From: Candidatus Magasanikbacteria bacterium RIFCSPHIGHO2_02_FULL_47_14
Lineage (GTDB): Bacteria > Patescibacteriota > Patescibacteriia > Magasanikbacterales > UBA922
Assembly (NCBI GenBank): GCA_001784275.1
Contig: MFQB01000039.1
Span: 1-5,874 of the forward strand
Direction: 5' to 3'
DNA: 5,874 nucleotides
The notes under the pieces: model-generated
What the model was told of the DNA's origin: nothing
The model's input: the letters and a program-made list of their open reading frames with translations, nothing else
Databases searched by the model: none
Part shown: one piece after another, positions 1 to 5,874 of the stretch
Layout of the letters: each line of letters starts with the position of its first letter
Position numbering within the stretch: position 1 is the stretch's first letter
Translations under genes and position numbers: made by a program

Positions 1-1076
1 CTAGACGGGTACATCGGTAACACTTTGTGGTATTTGTAATGAAAATTGAGTGGGGTGGAATACCCAAGCGTCTGGTGTGGTCGTCGTGCATTGTATTCAA
101 CCAGCCACTCAGTCAGTTTTTGGTTAAACAGTTTTGTGTTGGTCGTCATGTTGCCGAGCTGGATAAATTCTTCCTCTAGGGTGCGGTTAAATCGTTCGTT
201 GTCAGGATTATCTTTCGGTGTTTTTACTCGGGAATGGTAGTGCGGGATATTGAGTGTGGCTAAGGCAGTGTCGAAGTGTTTTTTAAACTCTGAGCCATTG
301 TCAGTCTGGATGTTTTCAATCTTACCGTCAAGGAGGTAATGGAGTCGGTACAGAAAGTCACGACTGCTTCCAGAGCTGTGGGTGGTGTACATTCGCGCAA
401 AGGCCAATTTGGAGTACTTGTCAATGGCGGTCACGATGTAGCGTTTTTGGCTTTGGTGGTAGCGCACCACCGTGTCCAAGCATATGAGGAAACCGGTGCG
501 GGATTTCTTCGTGAGGTCGGTGATCTTCTTTCGTTTCACCGACAACACTCGTTTGCGGTTCATCCGTGCTTGTTTCACCGGGTGGTAGTACAAACCGGAG
601 CGCTGAATGATGCACTGGATCTTCCAGCTCGTCATGGCCTCGTCATCCGGATACGCTTCCCGGTACAACACAAGGAGCTTCATCTTACCATAGCGGATAT
701 GTGCTCGACGCAGACGGACGACCCGCTCGTATTGGAGCGGGGTGTACTCCCGCACCCGTCTTTTGACGGGTGCCCGTGAACGTTCCTCGAGCGTTTGAAG
801 GTTGGTTTCGTCGAAACGGTTTAGCCATTGGTGGAAGGTCTTTCTGGCAATGCCAAAGTGCCGAGCCGTGAGGCTGGCTTGTTTGTTGTTCGCTTCATAG
901 AACATGATCCAGGCGAGGCGGCTCTTCGCAGTTTTACTCAGTTTCATGAGTTCTGCGGTTCGCCGCCAACGATCGTGGCGGGAGAGGAGCGGCTTTGACG
1001 GAGGCGGGAGAAACCAACAGACCGGCTTACGTGGTACCGAGGGAGTCCAGGTAAAGGAATGGTTAGGATATGACAT
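1..1076 (-). CDS. IS481/IS3-like DDE transposase (integrase core), C-terminus cut by window edge
   Basis: This enzyme would cut and join the ends of its own insertion sequence. I translated the minus strand by hand: the frame is open from an in-frame TGA at 1110-1112 to the left edge, giving 358 codons from ATG 1074-1076. A helix-turn-helix lies at about residues 66-91 (TARHFGIARKTFHQW), followed by a basic linker and a second DNA-binding region at about 110-180. The integrase fold has the expected acidic triad: D201 (ICLDTVV), D259 (IQTDNGSEF) and E294 (DNERFNRT), a DD34E spacing. The C-terminal motif WLVEYNARRPHQTLGY and the ending KVLPMYPS are typical of the family, so only a few residues should be missing. 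I see no frameshift or internal stop, so it may be active. No clear Shine-Dalgarno precedes ATG 1076. ATG 945-947 (MKLSKTAKSRL) is an alternative start, but I recall relatives that also carry the upstream residues. A single ORF favours IS481 over two-frame IS3 elements. Confidence 0.93.
   Translation of the reverse strand, partial: MSYPNHSFTWTPSVPRKPVCWFLPPPSKPLLSRHDRWRRTAELMKLSKTAKSRLAWIMFYEANNKQASLTARHFGIARKTFHQWLNRFDETNLQTLEERSRAPVKRRVREYTPLQYERVVRLRRAHIRYGKMKLLVLYREAYPDDEAMTSWKIQCIIQRSGLYYHPVKQARMNRKRVLSVKRKKITDLTKKSRTGFLICLDTVVRYHQSQKRYIVTAIDKYSKLAFARMYTTHSSGSSRDFLYRLHYLLDGKIENIQTDNGSEFKKHFDTALATLNIPHYHSRVKTPKDNPDNERFNRTLEEEFIQLGNMTTNTKLFNQKLTEWLVEYNARRPHQTLGYSTPLNFHYKYHKVLPMYPS
10..23. 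repeat. IS inverted repeat, left copy (inner core)
   Basis: TACATCGGTAACAC on the plus strand is exactly repeated in inverted orientation at 1127-1140. It lies inside the transposase reading frame and encodes the last visible residues (VLPMY), so the 3' end of the gene overlaps the terminal repeat. The bases farther inward match only partly (tttgtgg versus cccgcgg). Confidence 0.85.
752..773. repeat. Perfect 9-bp hairpin inside the transposase gene
   Basis: GCACCCGTC and GACGGGTGC form a perfect 9-bp stem around a 4-base loop (TTTT on the plus strand, AAAA in the transposase mRNA). It falls in the basic linker, about residues 102-109 (APVKRRVR), between the helix-turn-helix and the second DNA-binding region. 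No U-tract follows on either strand, so it is not an intrinsic terminator. It could slow translation or be a by-product of the Arg/Pro codons. Confidence 0.6.
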
Positions 1077-1126
1077 ACGGCGGCAGCTTACCCGACTGGT
1101 ATACCTTCTTCAAGGAAAACCGCGGG

Positions 1127-1163
1127 GTGTTACCGATGTATCTCATCTTCTCCAATCTCGACA
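1127..1163. repeat. IS inverted repeat, right copy with probable outer extension
   Basis: The core GTGTTACCGATGTA at 1127-1140 is the exact reverse complement of 10-23. The stretch 1141-1163 is assigned as the outer part of the repeat because the element should begin with a TGT-type terminus (read on the minus strand). Its partner is mostly outside the window, and the nine bases visible at 1-9 match it poorly, so only the 14-bp core is demonstrated. Confidence 0.75.
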
Positions 1164-1170
1164 TTTGTCA

Positions 1171-1186
1171 AACTTAACCAACTTAA
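1171..1186. repeat. Short direct repeat AACTTAA x2 beside the IS end
   Basis: AACTTAA occurs at 1171-1177 and again at 1180-1186, separated by CC. The pair lies between the probable IS end and the terminator and merges into the terminator's T-tract. It could be remnant target sequence or simple AT-rich spacer. Confidence 0.35.
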
Positions 1187-1212
1187 AAAGCCCCGCACCG
1201 CGAGGCATTTTT
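1185..1212 (-). terminator. Intrinsic (Rho-independent) terminator of the giant gene
   Basis: On the minus strand the RNA reads GCCUCGC-GGU-GCGGGGC followed by UUUUU. This gives a 7-bp stem (1200-1206 with 1190-1196, one G-U pair), a 3-base loop (1197-1199) and a U-tract at 1185-1189; an A-tract precedes the stem at 1208-1212. Direction is clear because the G-U pair forms only in minus-strand RNA, where the plus strand would have an A-C mismatch. It begins about 20 bases after the TAA at 1231-1233, as expected for the end of that transcript, and should limit read-through into the IS transposase, which runs the same way. Confidence 0.88.
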
Positions 1213-1230
1213 AAGCTTAACAGAGCAGTT

Positions 1231-4200
1231 TTATGACTTACCTCCCACCGGACCTGCTGACGCGCCATCAGCCTGTGGAATACCCAACCGCTCGCGGGCA
1301 GCAGTATCTTGCATATTACGCAATAACTCCTTCATTGCCTCTCGCAAAGTCTCTTCATAGTGACCTAACGAGCCGGGGTTTGCCGCATTCACCTTTCCAG
1401 GAGTTTCAATCGCATCAATTTGCTCTTTCAGATCAAGTAGAGCGGATCGAGATAAGACTGTGTTATAGACATCTGTTGGATTCTGCCCACTTCGAAGAGC
1501 GCCCGCCAATGTTTGTTTCATTGCTCGAGTATTTTCCAACAACTGCTGTCGTAACTCTTCCAACTTCTCAGCTGGAATGCTTTCATATCCTTGGCCAAGA
1601 CGACCCGGAGCGAAAAATTCTCTTTGAGACAGCAAGTGCTCTCGCATGTTCAGTAATTGTGAGATGTCATGCAGTTGTGGCGCTGTTTCTCCTCCACGTT
1701 GACTGATCAAGTCATCAACATTCACCGGTCCACGTTGACCGCCTTCAAATCCAAACTCCCTTAACATCGACGGTTTATAGATCTCGTCAACACTCTTGCC
1801 TCCGTCAACGCGCGCGATCTGCTGCATCACTCGGTGAATTGTATCTCGAACATATTGCGCCTCCGGTCCACTCGCCCGTCCGGTTTCTTGCAACCGCTCA
1901 TATATTTGATAATAACTTCCCAAATTCAATATGCCGCCTTCCACTCGTCTTGGTACAACCTCACTTCCATAATGTTGGCTGTCGACGAAAAAGGCGTTTG
2001 CTACATCGGGACGCGGTATGTCACTGCCACCTGAGCGGATAATATCCACAACCTTGTCGGTCGGACCGTAACGAAACTCCACATGTCGACCATCCGGGAA
2101 GGTTATATCTTTCGGTCCTGGTGCTGCTGGACCAGAGTCAGCTGCAGCCGCTGCGTCTGCACGCGCCACAGCAAGCCGCGCAGCATCAGCGCGTGCTGAA
2201 TCGGTTATTATAATATGATCTGGCAATCCTTCTACGGGTTTCATTCTTGTACCAACGTGCGGGCGTCCGGCTTCGTCCAGGTATCCAACCAGGTCTCCAC
2301 GACTATCATACAAAAACTGGCGAGCAATAAGGTCGTTATTCAGGAAAGCGCCTTGAACAAAGAACACGTCCCCTGGTCTGTCACTCAATAAACGAGGTAC
2401 TTGACCTGCAAAGAGTGTTCGTAACTTTAACTCTGGAACCATAGCCTCTTTGGCTTCTGCTGCAGGTGCACTTTCTCTTTCCCCCAGAGCAAGAAGTTTA
2501 CGAATGAGTGCCGTCCTACTTGGGCGTGTATCTAAAGGTTTGCTCGCACCAACTCTCTGTGTTGCTTCTTGCCCGGTACCGCCACCGATGCGTGCACCAT
2601 CTGTTGTACGTGAAGCAGATGCAACATCTACTCCTCCGCCACCGATGCCACCATTACCGCGAACAAGGGTGTCGAGTCCGGCCGATCCTTGCCCGGCTGC
2701 CGGGAGCTCCAAGGTCAACGCCAAACTTTGAATCGAGCGCTCCACGGTCTGTCCCAGAGCATCGGTTACTAAAATCATGTCCGGACGTCCAGGAACTTCA
2801 GCAACATGTTCTGCATAGACATCATGATGTCCACCGTGTCCATCGTCGATGCTAAAATGTTTTAGTCCTGTCGCATTCGGTTCATCGCTCACGCGGAAAA
2901 CACCTGGACGTTCGACAATAGATGGTCTTCCCATGTGAATCGGACGAGACAACTCACGCAAGTGACCCTTATCCGCCTGAATCGTCACGGCACCTCCTTT
3001 ATTTGCGCCAACACTATATGTCACACCTTTTAATGGAACTTTGTCGTATGTACCGGTGCGCCAATTGTATCCACCCTCTTCTGCAATACGAACACGGAAG
3101 TGATGCAGGGCGGTTTCATCGGATTTGATGTTCGGATAGGCGGCGCGTTCACGTTCAGTAATGAGCTCTTTAAATTCTGGATCTCTTTCGAGTTGGTTGG
3201 CCATGTGCAAGAAGCCCTTGCCATCGGTGTGTGGCGGACCCCAAGCGAAGTCGCCGAGTCGGAAATCTTGCCGAAACTCCTGTTGTTCTTTTTCGGTAAG
3301 CTGAGGTCCTTTCACCCCAGGACGAGTTTCTGCCTGCGTGCCTGCGTGGTCTTCTGGACGGGCCTCTGCCGTTGCCGGTGTTTCTCCGGTCGGAGCGCCA
3401 CGAGACGCATTCACCTCATCAATATCTTTTTGTGTCCAATAGCCCAGCTGTTCATCTTGAGGAACAACTTCTCTTTGGGCGGCCGCTTCACCTTCAAATC
3501 TGCCTTGATCCAAGTTACCTGACGCAACCCCCATTAAATTTTTTGTCCAATCCCAAATATCTCCTGCATGCTGGACTGTAAACTTGCCGGCCTCGACAGC
3601 GCTACCCACAGCAGCAATCCACGTTGCCCGCACTCCGCCGGCCTTGAGCATGCTCAAAAACTTTCGTCTTCCTTGTTTTTGTCCTAATGCAGTTTCATTG
3701 CTTTCGACACTAGCCACTTCGGCCGCAAATGCTGCTGCGTCGGCATGTTCTAAATTTGCAACGAGTCTGTGTAACTCAGCGGTTTTACGTGCGCCTTCTT
3801 GTCCTTGAAACTTTATACCTTGCTCTGCGCCACCGGTCAAAGCGCCTAAACCAGCACGGGCAGCAATACGCCCTAAGGCACCACCGGCCTCGGCAGCGGC
3901 TGATACTGTATGACCGGCAATCGCTGCAAATCCTGTAGAGCAAATCTCTCCAACAAGATATTTTAGTTTACCCTCTTCGGCTACATATGCGTCCGACGTC
4001 ACAAAACCTCTTATTGAGTCCCAAATTTTACCGAAACCGGAAGAGTGTTGTGCAAGGCGTTCCATCTGAGAACGCATATCCGGACGTTTCCCTTCAATCC
4101 ACACATCGTGCTTCCATACAAACTCTTCTAACGTGTGGGTATTTTTTGCTTCGTCGTCGGTAGCACGTTCTTTAATTCGTTCAAGTGTATGGCCGTACGC

Positions 4201-5874
4201 GTCAGCAACTGTTACATCGTTACCAGCCAACAGAGGGCCCATAACTTCGGAGATCATGACGGCTAAGCGTTCTGCTGACTCGGTTTCTCCCTCAATCTCG
4301 TGAAGGACACGCTCTTGAGCTTCTTTGTAGGTATGCTTACGCTTCTTGTTTTCCTGTAAACCTTCAGAGCGCATGAAGCGACGGTTTATCAAGTTCGCTG
4401 CTCCGTAACCTAGGGCAAAACCACCACCTACACCACCTAAAAAGCCCGCTAAACCGGTCACTGCATATTGTGTCTTCCGTTGCCAAAGGCCTCTTGCAGT
4501 TCGTGTAAGAATATTTCCTTTGGCAGCCGCCGCCGCTTTTTCTCTCTTTTGTTTTTCGTATTCTTTTACTTCGTGATCAGCTGTCATGCGTATCTCAACT
4601 TGATGTTGAGCCATGAGAATCACCGTCGGAACCAAAATGTCGACACAGCGTCTTTCCCATATGTCTTTAAATTGGTCAAACAGCGTCTGCTGATCAAAAC
4701 CGGTGAGACCTTTTCTGCGGAGTACGGTTTCTAGTTGTTTGCGTTTGTCATCCGGCCAGTGCTCTATATCCGCAAACGCCTCTTTAAGGTGATCTGCCAA
4801 CTCGTCCGCCCGTCCTTCGTAATCATGTTCTCCCATCTCTTGTGCCGCCAACTCATACCACTTTTTCAACGTATCCGGCCCGACAACTTCAAGCATCTCA
4901 CGGACAGACAGTTGTTCCGGTGTTTCATCGATTTTTTCAAATCGCGCCCCGTCTTTTCTGAGGCGGGAAAAAGTAGCCAGGTCCACATCTATATTGTCTG
5001 TGCGGGTAAGGTTAACGAGATCCAAAACCGTATTTTCAGCAGTACCCCTTTTCGCCCACACCTCTAACTTTGTAATATCACCATTGGCATCAACGAGTTG
5101 GACGTACACGTTCTTTTCCAACCCACCGACAAGTTGTATAAACTCTTGTTTCAGCGCTTCTCTTTCCCGGTCTTCTTGTTCAATCGAAAGCGGACGCAAG
5201 AAGCCGAAGTCTTCTGGCGAAAATTGTGTGACATCTCCACTCTCAAACTCGCATAGTAACTTACCATCTTGATGAGCAAAGACGGTAAGTTCTTCCTGTA
5301 ACCCTGAGGCCTGTTCAATTCTGTATTTGCCAGGTGGATAGTCTGTTACAGTCTTCTTCTCTGCCCCGGCACGTTCAAACCTATACCCACCATCGCGTTG
5401 ACGCGTATACTGACGAAAATCAAAGTCATGTTCGCCGGGAGACATCGCTGTCTGCCCTGCCATCTTCGTTTTGACGCGCAACATCAAACCGCCCATGGTA
5501 GGATCCGCTAAAACACTCACAACTTCAAAAATCATTTGGTTGGCATCAGATAGCTTTGCAGTAAACTGGTCTCCGGGGTTTACAGATCCAACCAATGTGT
5601 AATACGAAGCGCCATACTTCAGTTCTGCTTTTCTTCCTTCACTGAGGTGTTCAGGTGCAAGTGTCTGACCGGCCTCTCGCATGCGTGTGTACCGGGCGAG
5701 ATTCCACTCGGTCGGCGTTGGCAAACCTACAGTAGGCGTAACATGAATCGTAGCCGTTTCTCCGGCGCCGGTTATTTTTTGTACCTTAAAAATATCACCG
5801 GATCCGGTTTCTTGAATCCGTTGGCCCGGAATAACGCCGCCGCCAACCCAGTGCAAAAACTCTTGTTTGAACTC
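1231..5874 (-). CDS. Giant multi-module membrane protein of unknown function, N-terminus cut by window edge
   Basis: The frame is open from the right edge to TAA at 1231-1233, 1547 codons. A TTG at 5854-5856 could be read as a start, but the six codons upstream (EFKQEF) match KQEF of an internal repeat, so the real start is outside the window. Residues below are numbered from that TTG. Three copies of a ~75-85 residue module (to about 69, 78-164, 234-310) are followed by charged helical sequence to about 460. A single Gly-rich membrane segment (463-490) is flanked by basic residues. Then come acidic helical sequence, an Ala/Gly-rich hydrophobic block (634-677), a P/E/T/A-rich linker (813-858), two copies of a second module (976-1033, 1153-1219), Gly- and Ala-rich linkers, and a helical C-terminus (1396-1521). 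Cysteine is rare: C202, C404 and C639 only. I see no catalytic motif or nucleotide-binding loop. Anchoring at the cytoplasmic membrane with large domains on both sides is inference. The start, any signal peptide and the promoter cannot be seen. It ends with a good terminator, so it is the last gene of its transcript. Confidence 0.93.
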   Translation of the reverse strand, partial: EFKQEFLHWVGGGVIPGQRIQETGSGDIFKVQKITGAGETATIHVTPTVGLPTPTEWNLARYTRMREAGQTLAPEHLSEGRKAELKYGASYYTLVGSVNPGDQFTAKLSDANQMIFEVVSVLADPTMGGLMLRVKTKMAGQTAMSPGEHDFDFRQYTRQRDGGYRFERAGAEKKTVTDYPPGKYRIEQASGLQEELTVFAHQDGKLLCEFESGDVTQFSPEDFGFLRPLSIEQEDREREALKQEFIQLVGGLEKNVYVQLVDANGDITKLEVWAKRGTAENTVLDLVNLTRTDNIDVDLATFSRLRKDGARFEKIDETPEQLSVREMLEVVGPDTLKKWYELAAQEMGEHDYEGRADELADHLKEAFADIEHWPDDKRKQLETVLRRKGLTGFDQQTLFDQFKDIWERRCVDILVPTVILMAQHQVEIRMTADHEVKEYEKQKREKAAAAAKGNILTRTARGLWQRKTQYAVTGLAGFLGGVGGGFALGYGAANLINRRFMRSEGLQENKKRKHTYKEAQERVLHEIEGETESAERLAVMISEVMGPLLAGNDVTVADAYGHTLERIKERATDDEAKNTHTLEEFVWKHDVWIEGKRPDMRSQMERLAQHSSGFGKIWDSIRGFVTSDAYVAEEGKLKYLVGEICSTGFAAIAGHTVSAAAEAGGALGRIAARAGLGALTGGAEQGIKFQGQEGARKTAELHRLVANLEHADAAAFAAEVASVESNETALGQKQGRRKFLSMLKAGGVRATWIAAVGSAVEAGKFTVQHAGDIWDWTKNLMGVASGNLDQGRFEGEAAAQREVVPQDEQLGYWTQKDIDEVNASRGAPTGETPATAEARPEDHAGTQAETRPGVKGPQLTEKEQQEFRQDFRLGDFAWGPPHTDGKGFLHMANQLERDPEFKELITERERAAYPNIKSDETALHHFRVRIAEEGGYNWRTGTYDKVPLKGVTYSVGANKGGAVTIQADKGHLRELSRPIHMGRPSIVERPGVFRVSDEPNATGLKHFSIDDGHGGHHDVYAEHVAEVPGRPDMILVTDALGQTVERSIQSLALTLELPAAGQGSAGLDTLVRGNGGIGGGGVDVASASRTTDGARIGGGTGQEATQRVGASKPLDTRPSRTALIRKLLALGERESAPAAEAKEAMVPELKLRTLFAGQVPRLLSDRPGDVFFVQGAFLNNDLIARQFLYDSRGDLVGYLDEAGRPHVGTRMKPVEGLPDHIIITDSARADAARLAVARADAAAAADSGPAAPGPKDITFPDGRHVEFRYGPTDKVVDIIRSGGSDIPRPDVANAFFVDSQHYGSEVVPRRVEGGILNLGSYYQIYERLQETGRASGPEAQYVRDTIHRVMQQIARVDGGKSVDEIYKPSMLREFGFEGGQRGPVNVDDLISQRGGETAPQLHDISQLLNMREHLLSQREFFAPGRLGQGYESIPAEKLEELRQQLLENTRAMKQTLAGALRSGQNPTDVYNTVLSRSALLDLKEQIDAIETPGKVNAANPGSLGHYEETLREAMKELLRNMQDTAARERLGIPQADGASAGPVGGKS
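1294..1671 (-). other. Helical C-terminal region of the giant protein
   Basis: Residues 1396-1521 are rich in Leu, Glu, Gln, Arg and Lys with heptad-like spacing (KLEELRQQLLENTRAMKQTL; HYEETLREAMKELLRNMQ). This suggests helical bundles or short coiled coils that may mediate oligomerisation or partner binding. The last ~20 residues are Gly/Ala-rich and probably disordered. Confidence 0.55.
2200..2400 (-). repeat. C-terminal module, copy B
   Basis: Residues 1153-1219: DRPGDVFFVQG, then RQFLYDSRGDLVGYLDEAG, ending VEGLPDHIIITDSA. It is slightly longer than copy A, with extra residues in the first loop and after the Y-containing strand. It is followed by an Ala-rich linker (residues 1219-1249, with ARADAARLAVARADAAAAAD). 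Confidence 0.6.
2527..2706 (-). other. Gly/Ser/Thr-rich linker between C-terminal modules A and B
   Basis: Residues 1051-1110 include RGNGGIGGGGVDVASAS and GARIGGGTGQEATQ. The composition suggests a flexible tether and contains no recognisable domain. Confidence 0.6.
2758..2931 (-). repeat. C-terminal module, copy A
   Basis: Residues 976-1033: ERPGVFRVSD, then KHFSIDDGHGGHHDVYAE, ending VPGRPDMILVTDA. It resembles copy B at 1153-1219 in the order RPG-VF-V, F--D--G, Y, V-G-PD-I--TD. It is followed directly by a Gly/Ser-rich linker (residues 1051-1110). Confidence 0.6.
3283..3420 (-). other. Low-complexity P/E/T/A linker of the giant protein
   Basis: Residues 813-858 are rich in Pro, Glu, Thr, Ala and Gly with almost no bulky hydrophobics (for example GAPTGETPATAEARPEDHAG). 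It probably forms a disordered tether between the membrane-proximal half and the C-terminal modules. Confidence 0.6.
3826..3957 (-). other. Ala/Gly-rich hydrophobic block of the giant protein
   Basis: Residues 634-677 are rich in Ala and Gly with few charges (LVGEICSTGFAAIAGHTV, then AAAEAGGALGRIAARAGLG). Scattered E, H and R make it a weaker membrane candidate than 463-490. It could be a membrane-associated amphipathic helix pair or a packed helical hairpin. Confidence 0.45.
4387..4470 (-). other. Glycine-rich transmembrane segment of the giant protein
   Basis: Residues 463-490 are uncharged and hydrophobic with eight glycines, many spaced as in glycine-zipper helices (AGFLGGVGGGFALGYG). 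Basic residues flank both sides (RKTQ before, NRRFMR after), so orientation cannot be decided from charge alone. A lysine/glutamate-rich helix and a run of five alanines (441-445) precede it. It is the only stretch in the visible protein that is convincingly membrane-spanning. Confidence 0.75.
4927..5157 (-). repeat. N-terminal module, copy 3
   Basis: Residues 234-310. Opening motif KQEFIQLVGG, then VQLVDANGD and a strand KLEVWAK, closing with LATFSRLRKDGARFE. It is separated from copy 2 by an unlike ~70-residue segment (165-233), so the copies are not strictly tandem. Confidence 0.68.
5365..5625 (-). repeat. N-terminal module, copy 2
   Basis: Residues 78-164. Opening motif LVGSVNPGDQ, a middle strand pair (MIFEVVSV, LMLRVKT) and closing motif FRQYTRQRDGGYRFE. 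It aligns with copy 1 by PG-Q, F-V and YTR-R--G, and with copy 3 by LVG, SDAN/VDAN and RLR/RQR-G-RFE. Confidence 0.68.
5650..5874 (-). repeat. N-terminal module, copy 1 (partial)
   Basis: From the right edge to about residue 69. It opens with KQEFLHWVGG and closes with LARYTRMREAGQTL. Predicted mostly beta by its alternating hydrophobic pattern (IFKVQKI, ATIHVTP). The opening shares KQEF and VGG with copy 3, including a 12-base DNA identity (5857-5868 with 5140-5151). The module may begin farther right. Confidence 0.65.

Larger units (their letters stand above)
1..1163 (-). mobile_element. Insertion sequence of IS481/IS3-like type, left end outside window
   Basis: One transposase gene is flanked by inverted repeats, which fits a simple insertion sequence of about 1.2 kb. 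The right end is inferred. Reading the minus strand, a TGTCGAGATTGG-like start at 1163 leads into the perfect inverted-repeat core at 1127-1140; an end at 1170 (TGACAAATGTC) is also possible. The left end should lie about 14-20 bases beyond the window, so no target-site duplication can be checked. The element lies between the terminator of the giant gene and whatever is to the left. Confidence 0.8.

Noticed and set aside
339..779. Plus-strand open frame of 146 codons
   Set aside because: It lies wholly antisense to the transposase catalytic region, whose motifs are unmistakable on the minus strand.
1098..1105. Palindrome GGTATACC as a possible -10 element or operator for the transposase
   Set aside because: It lies about 22 bases before the ATG, but no -35 hexamer is seen at proper spacing, so a promoter cannot be supported.
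1110..1112. TGA read as a sense codon (genetic code 25, as in some Patescibacteria)
   Set aside because: No TGA occurs inside either gene, the tryptophans use TGG, and the transposase begins sensibly downstream of this TGA. The window gives no evidence for recoding.
1211..1220. Palindrome TTAAGCTTAA next to the terminator
   Set aside because: AT-rich and largely part of the terminator's A/T flank; no separate function is supported.
904..1236. Plus-strand open frame of 110 codons
   Set aside because: It crosses the transposase N-terminus, the inverted repeat and the terminator; its protein has no recognisable features.
1233..1706. Plus-strand open frame of 157 codons, and other plus-strand frames within 1834-5272
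   Set aside because: All are antisense shadows of the long minus-strand frame, which shows coherent protein repeats and a terminator.
5854..5856. TTG as the start codon of the giant gene
   Set aside because: The frame is open to the window edge, and the upstream codons (EFKQEF) match KQEF of internal copy 3, so the protein begins farther right.

Overview
The window is bacterial and looks like accessory or poorly characterised chromosome from an uncultured lineage. My best guess is the Patescibacteria (CPR) superphylum. The transposase closely resembles the single-ORF integrase-type transposases I associate with those genomes, and its neighbour is a very large, unrecognised, multi-module membrane protein of a kind common there. 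This placement is inference, because the window has no phylogenetic marker.

Both real genes lie on the minus strand, and both are cut by a window edge. The right four-fifths (1231 to the right edge) is one giant open reading frame of at least 1547 codons with its true start outside the window. Visible parts, N to C: three divergent copies of a ~75-85 residue module, an unlike small beta-like segment between copies 2 and 3, a charged helical region, one glycine-rich transmembrane segment, an Ala/Gly-rich hydrophobic block, a low-complexity linker, two copies of a second ~60-residue module separated by a Gly-rich linker, an Ala-rich linker and a helical C-terminus. I do not recognise the protein. 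A clean intrinsic terminator follows its stop codon.

The left fifth (1 to about 1163) is an insertion sequence, also on the minus strand. It carries an apparently intact DDE transposase (IS481/IS3-like integrase fold) whose last few codons lie beyond the left edge. A perfect 14-bp inverted repeat at 10-23 and 1127-1140 marks the inner part of its terminal inverted repeats. The element sits just beyond the giant gene's terminator, so it did not interrupt that gene. The two genes show no functional link; the IS appears to be a downstream insertion.

I see no tRNA, rRNA, CRISPR array or riboswitch. All plus-strand open frames are shadows of the two minus-strand genes. The most interesting content is the repeat architecture of the giant protein.
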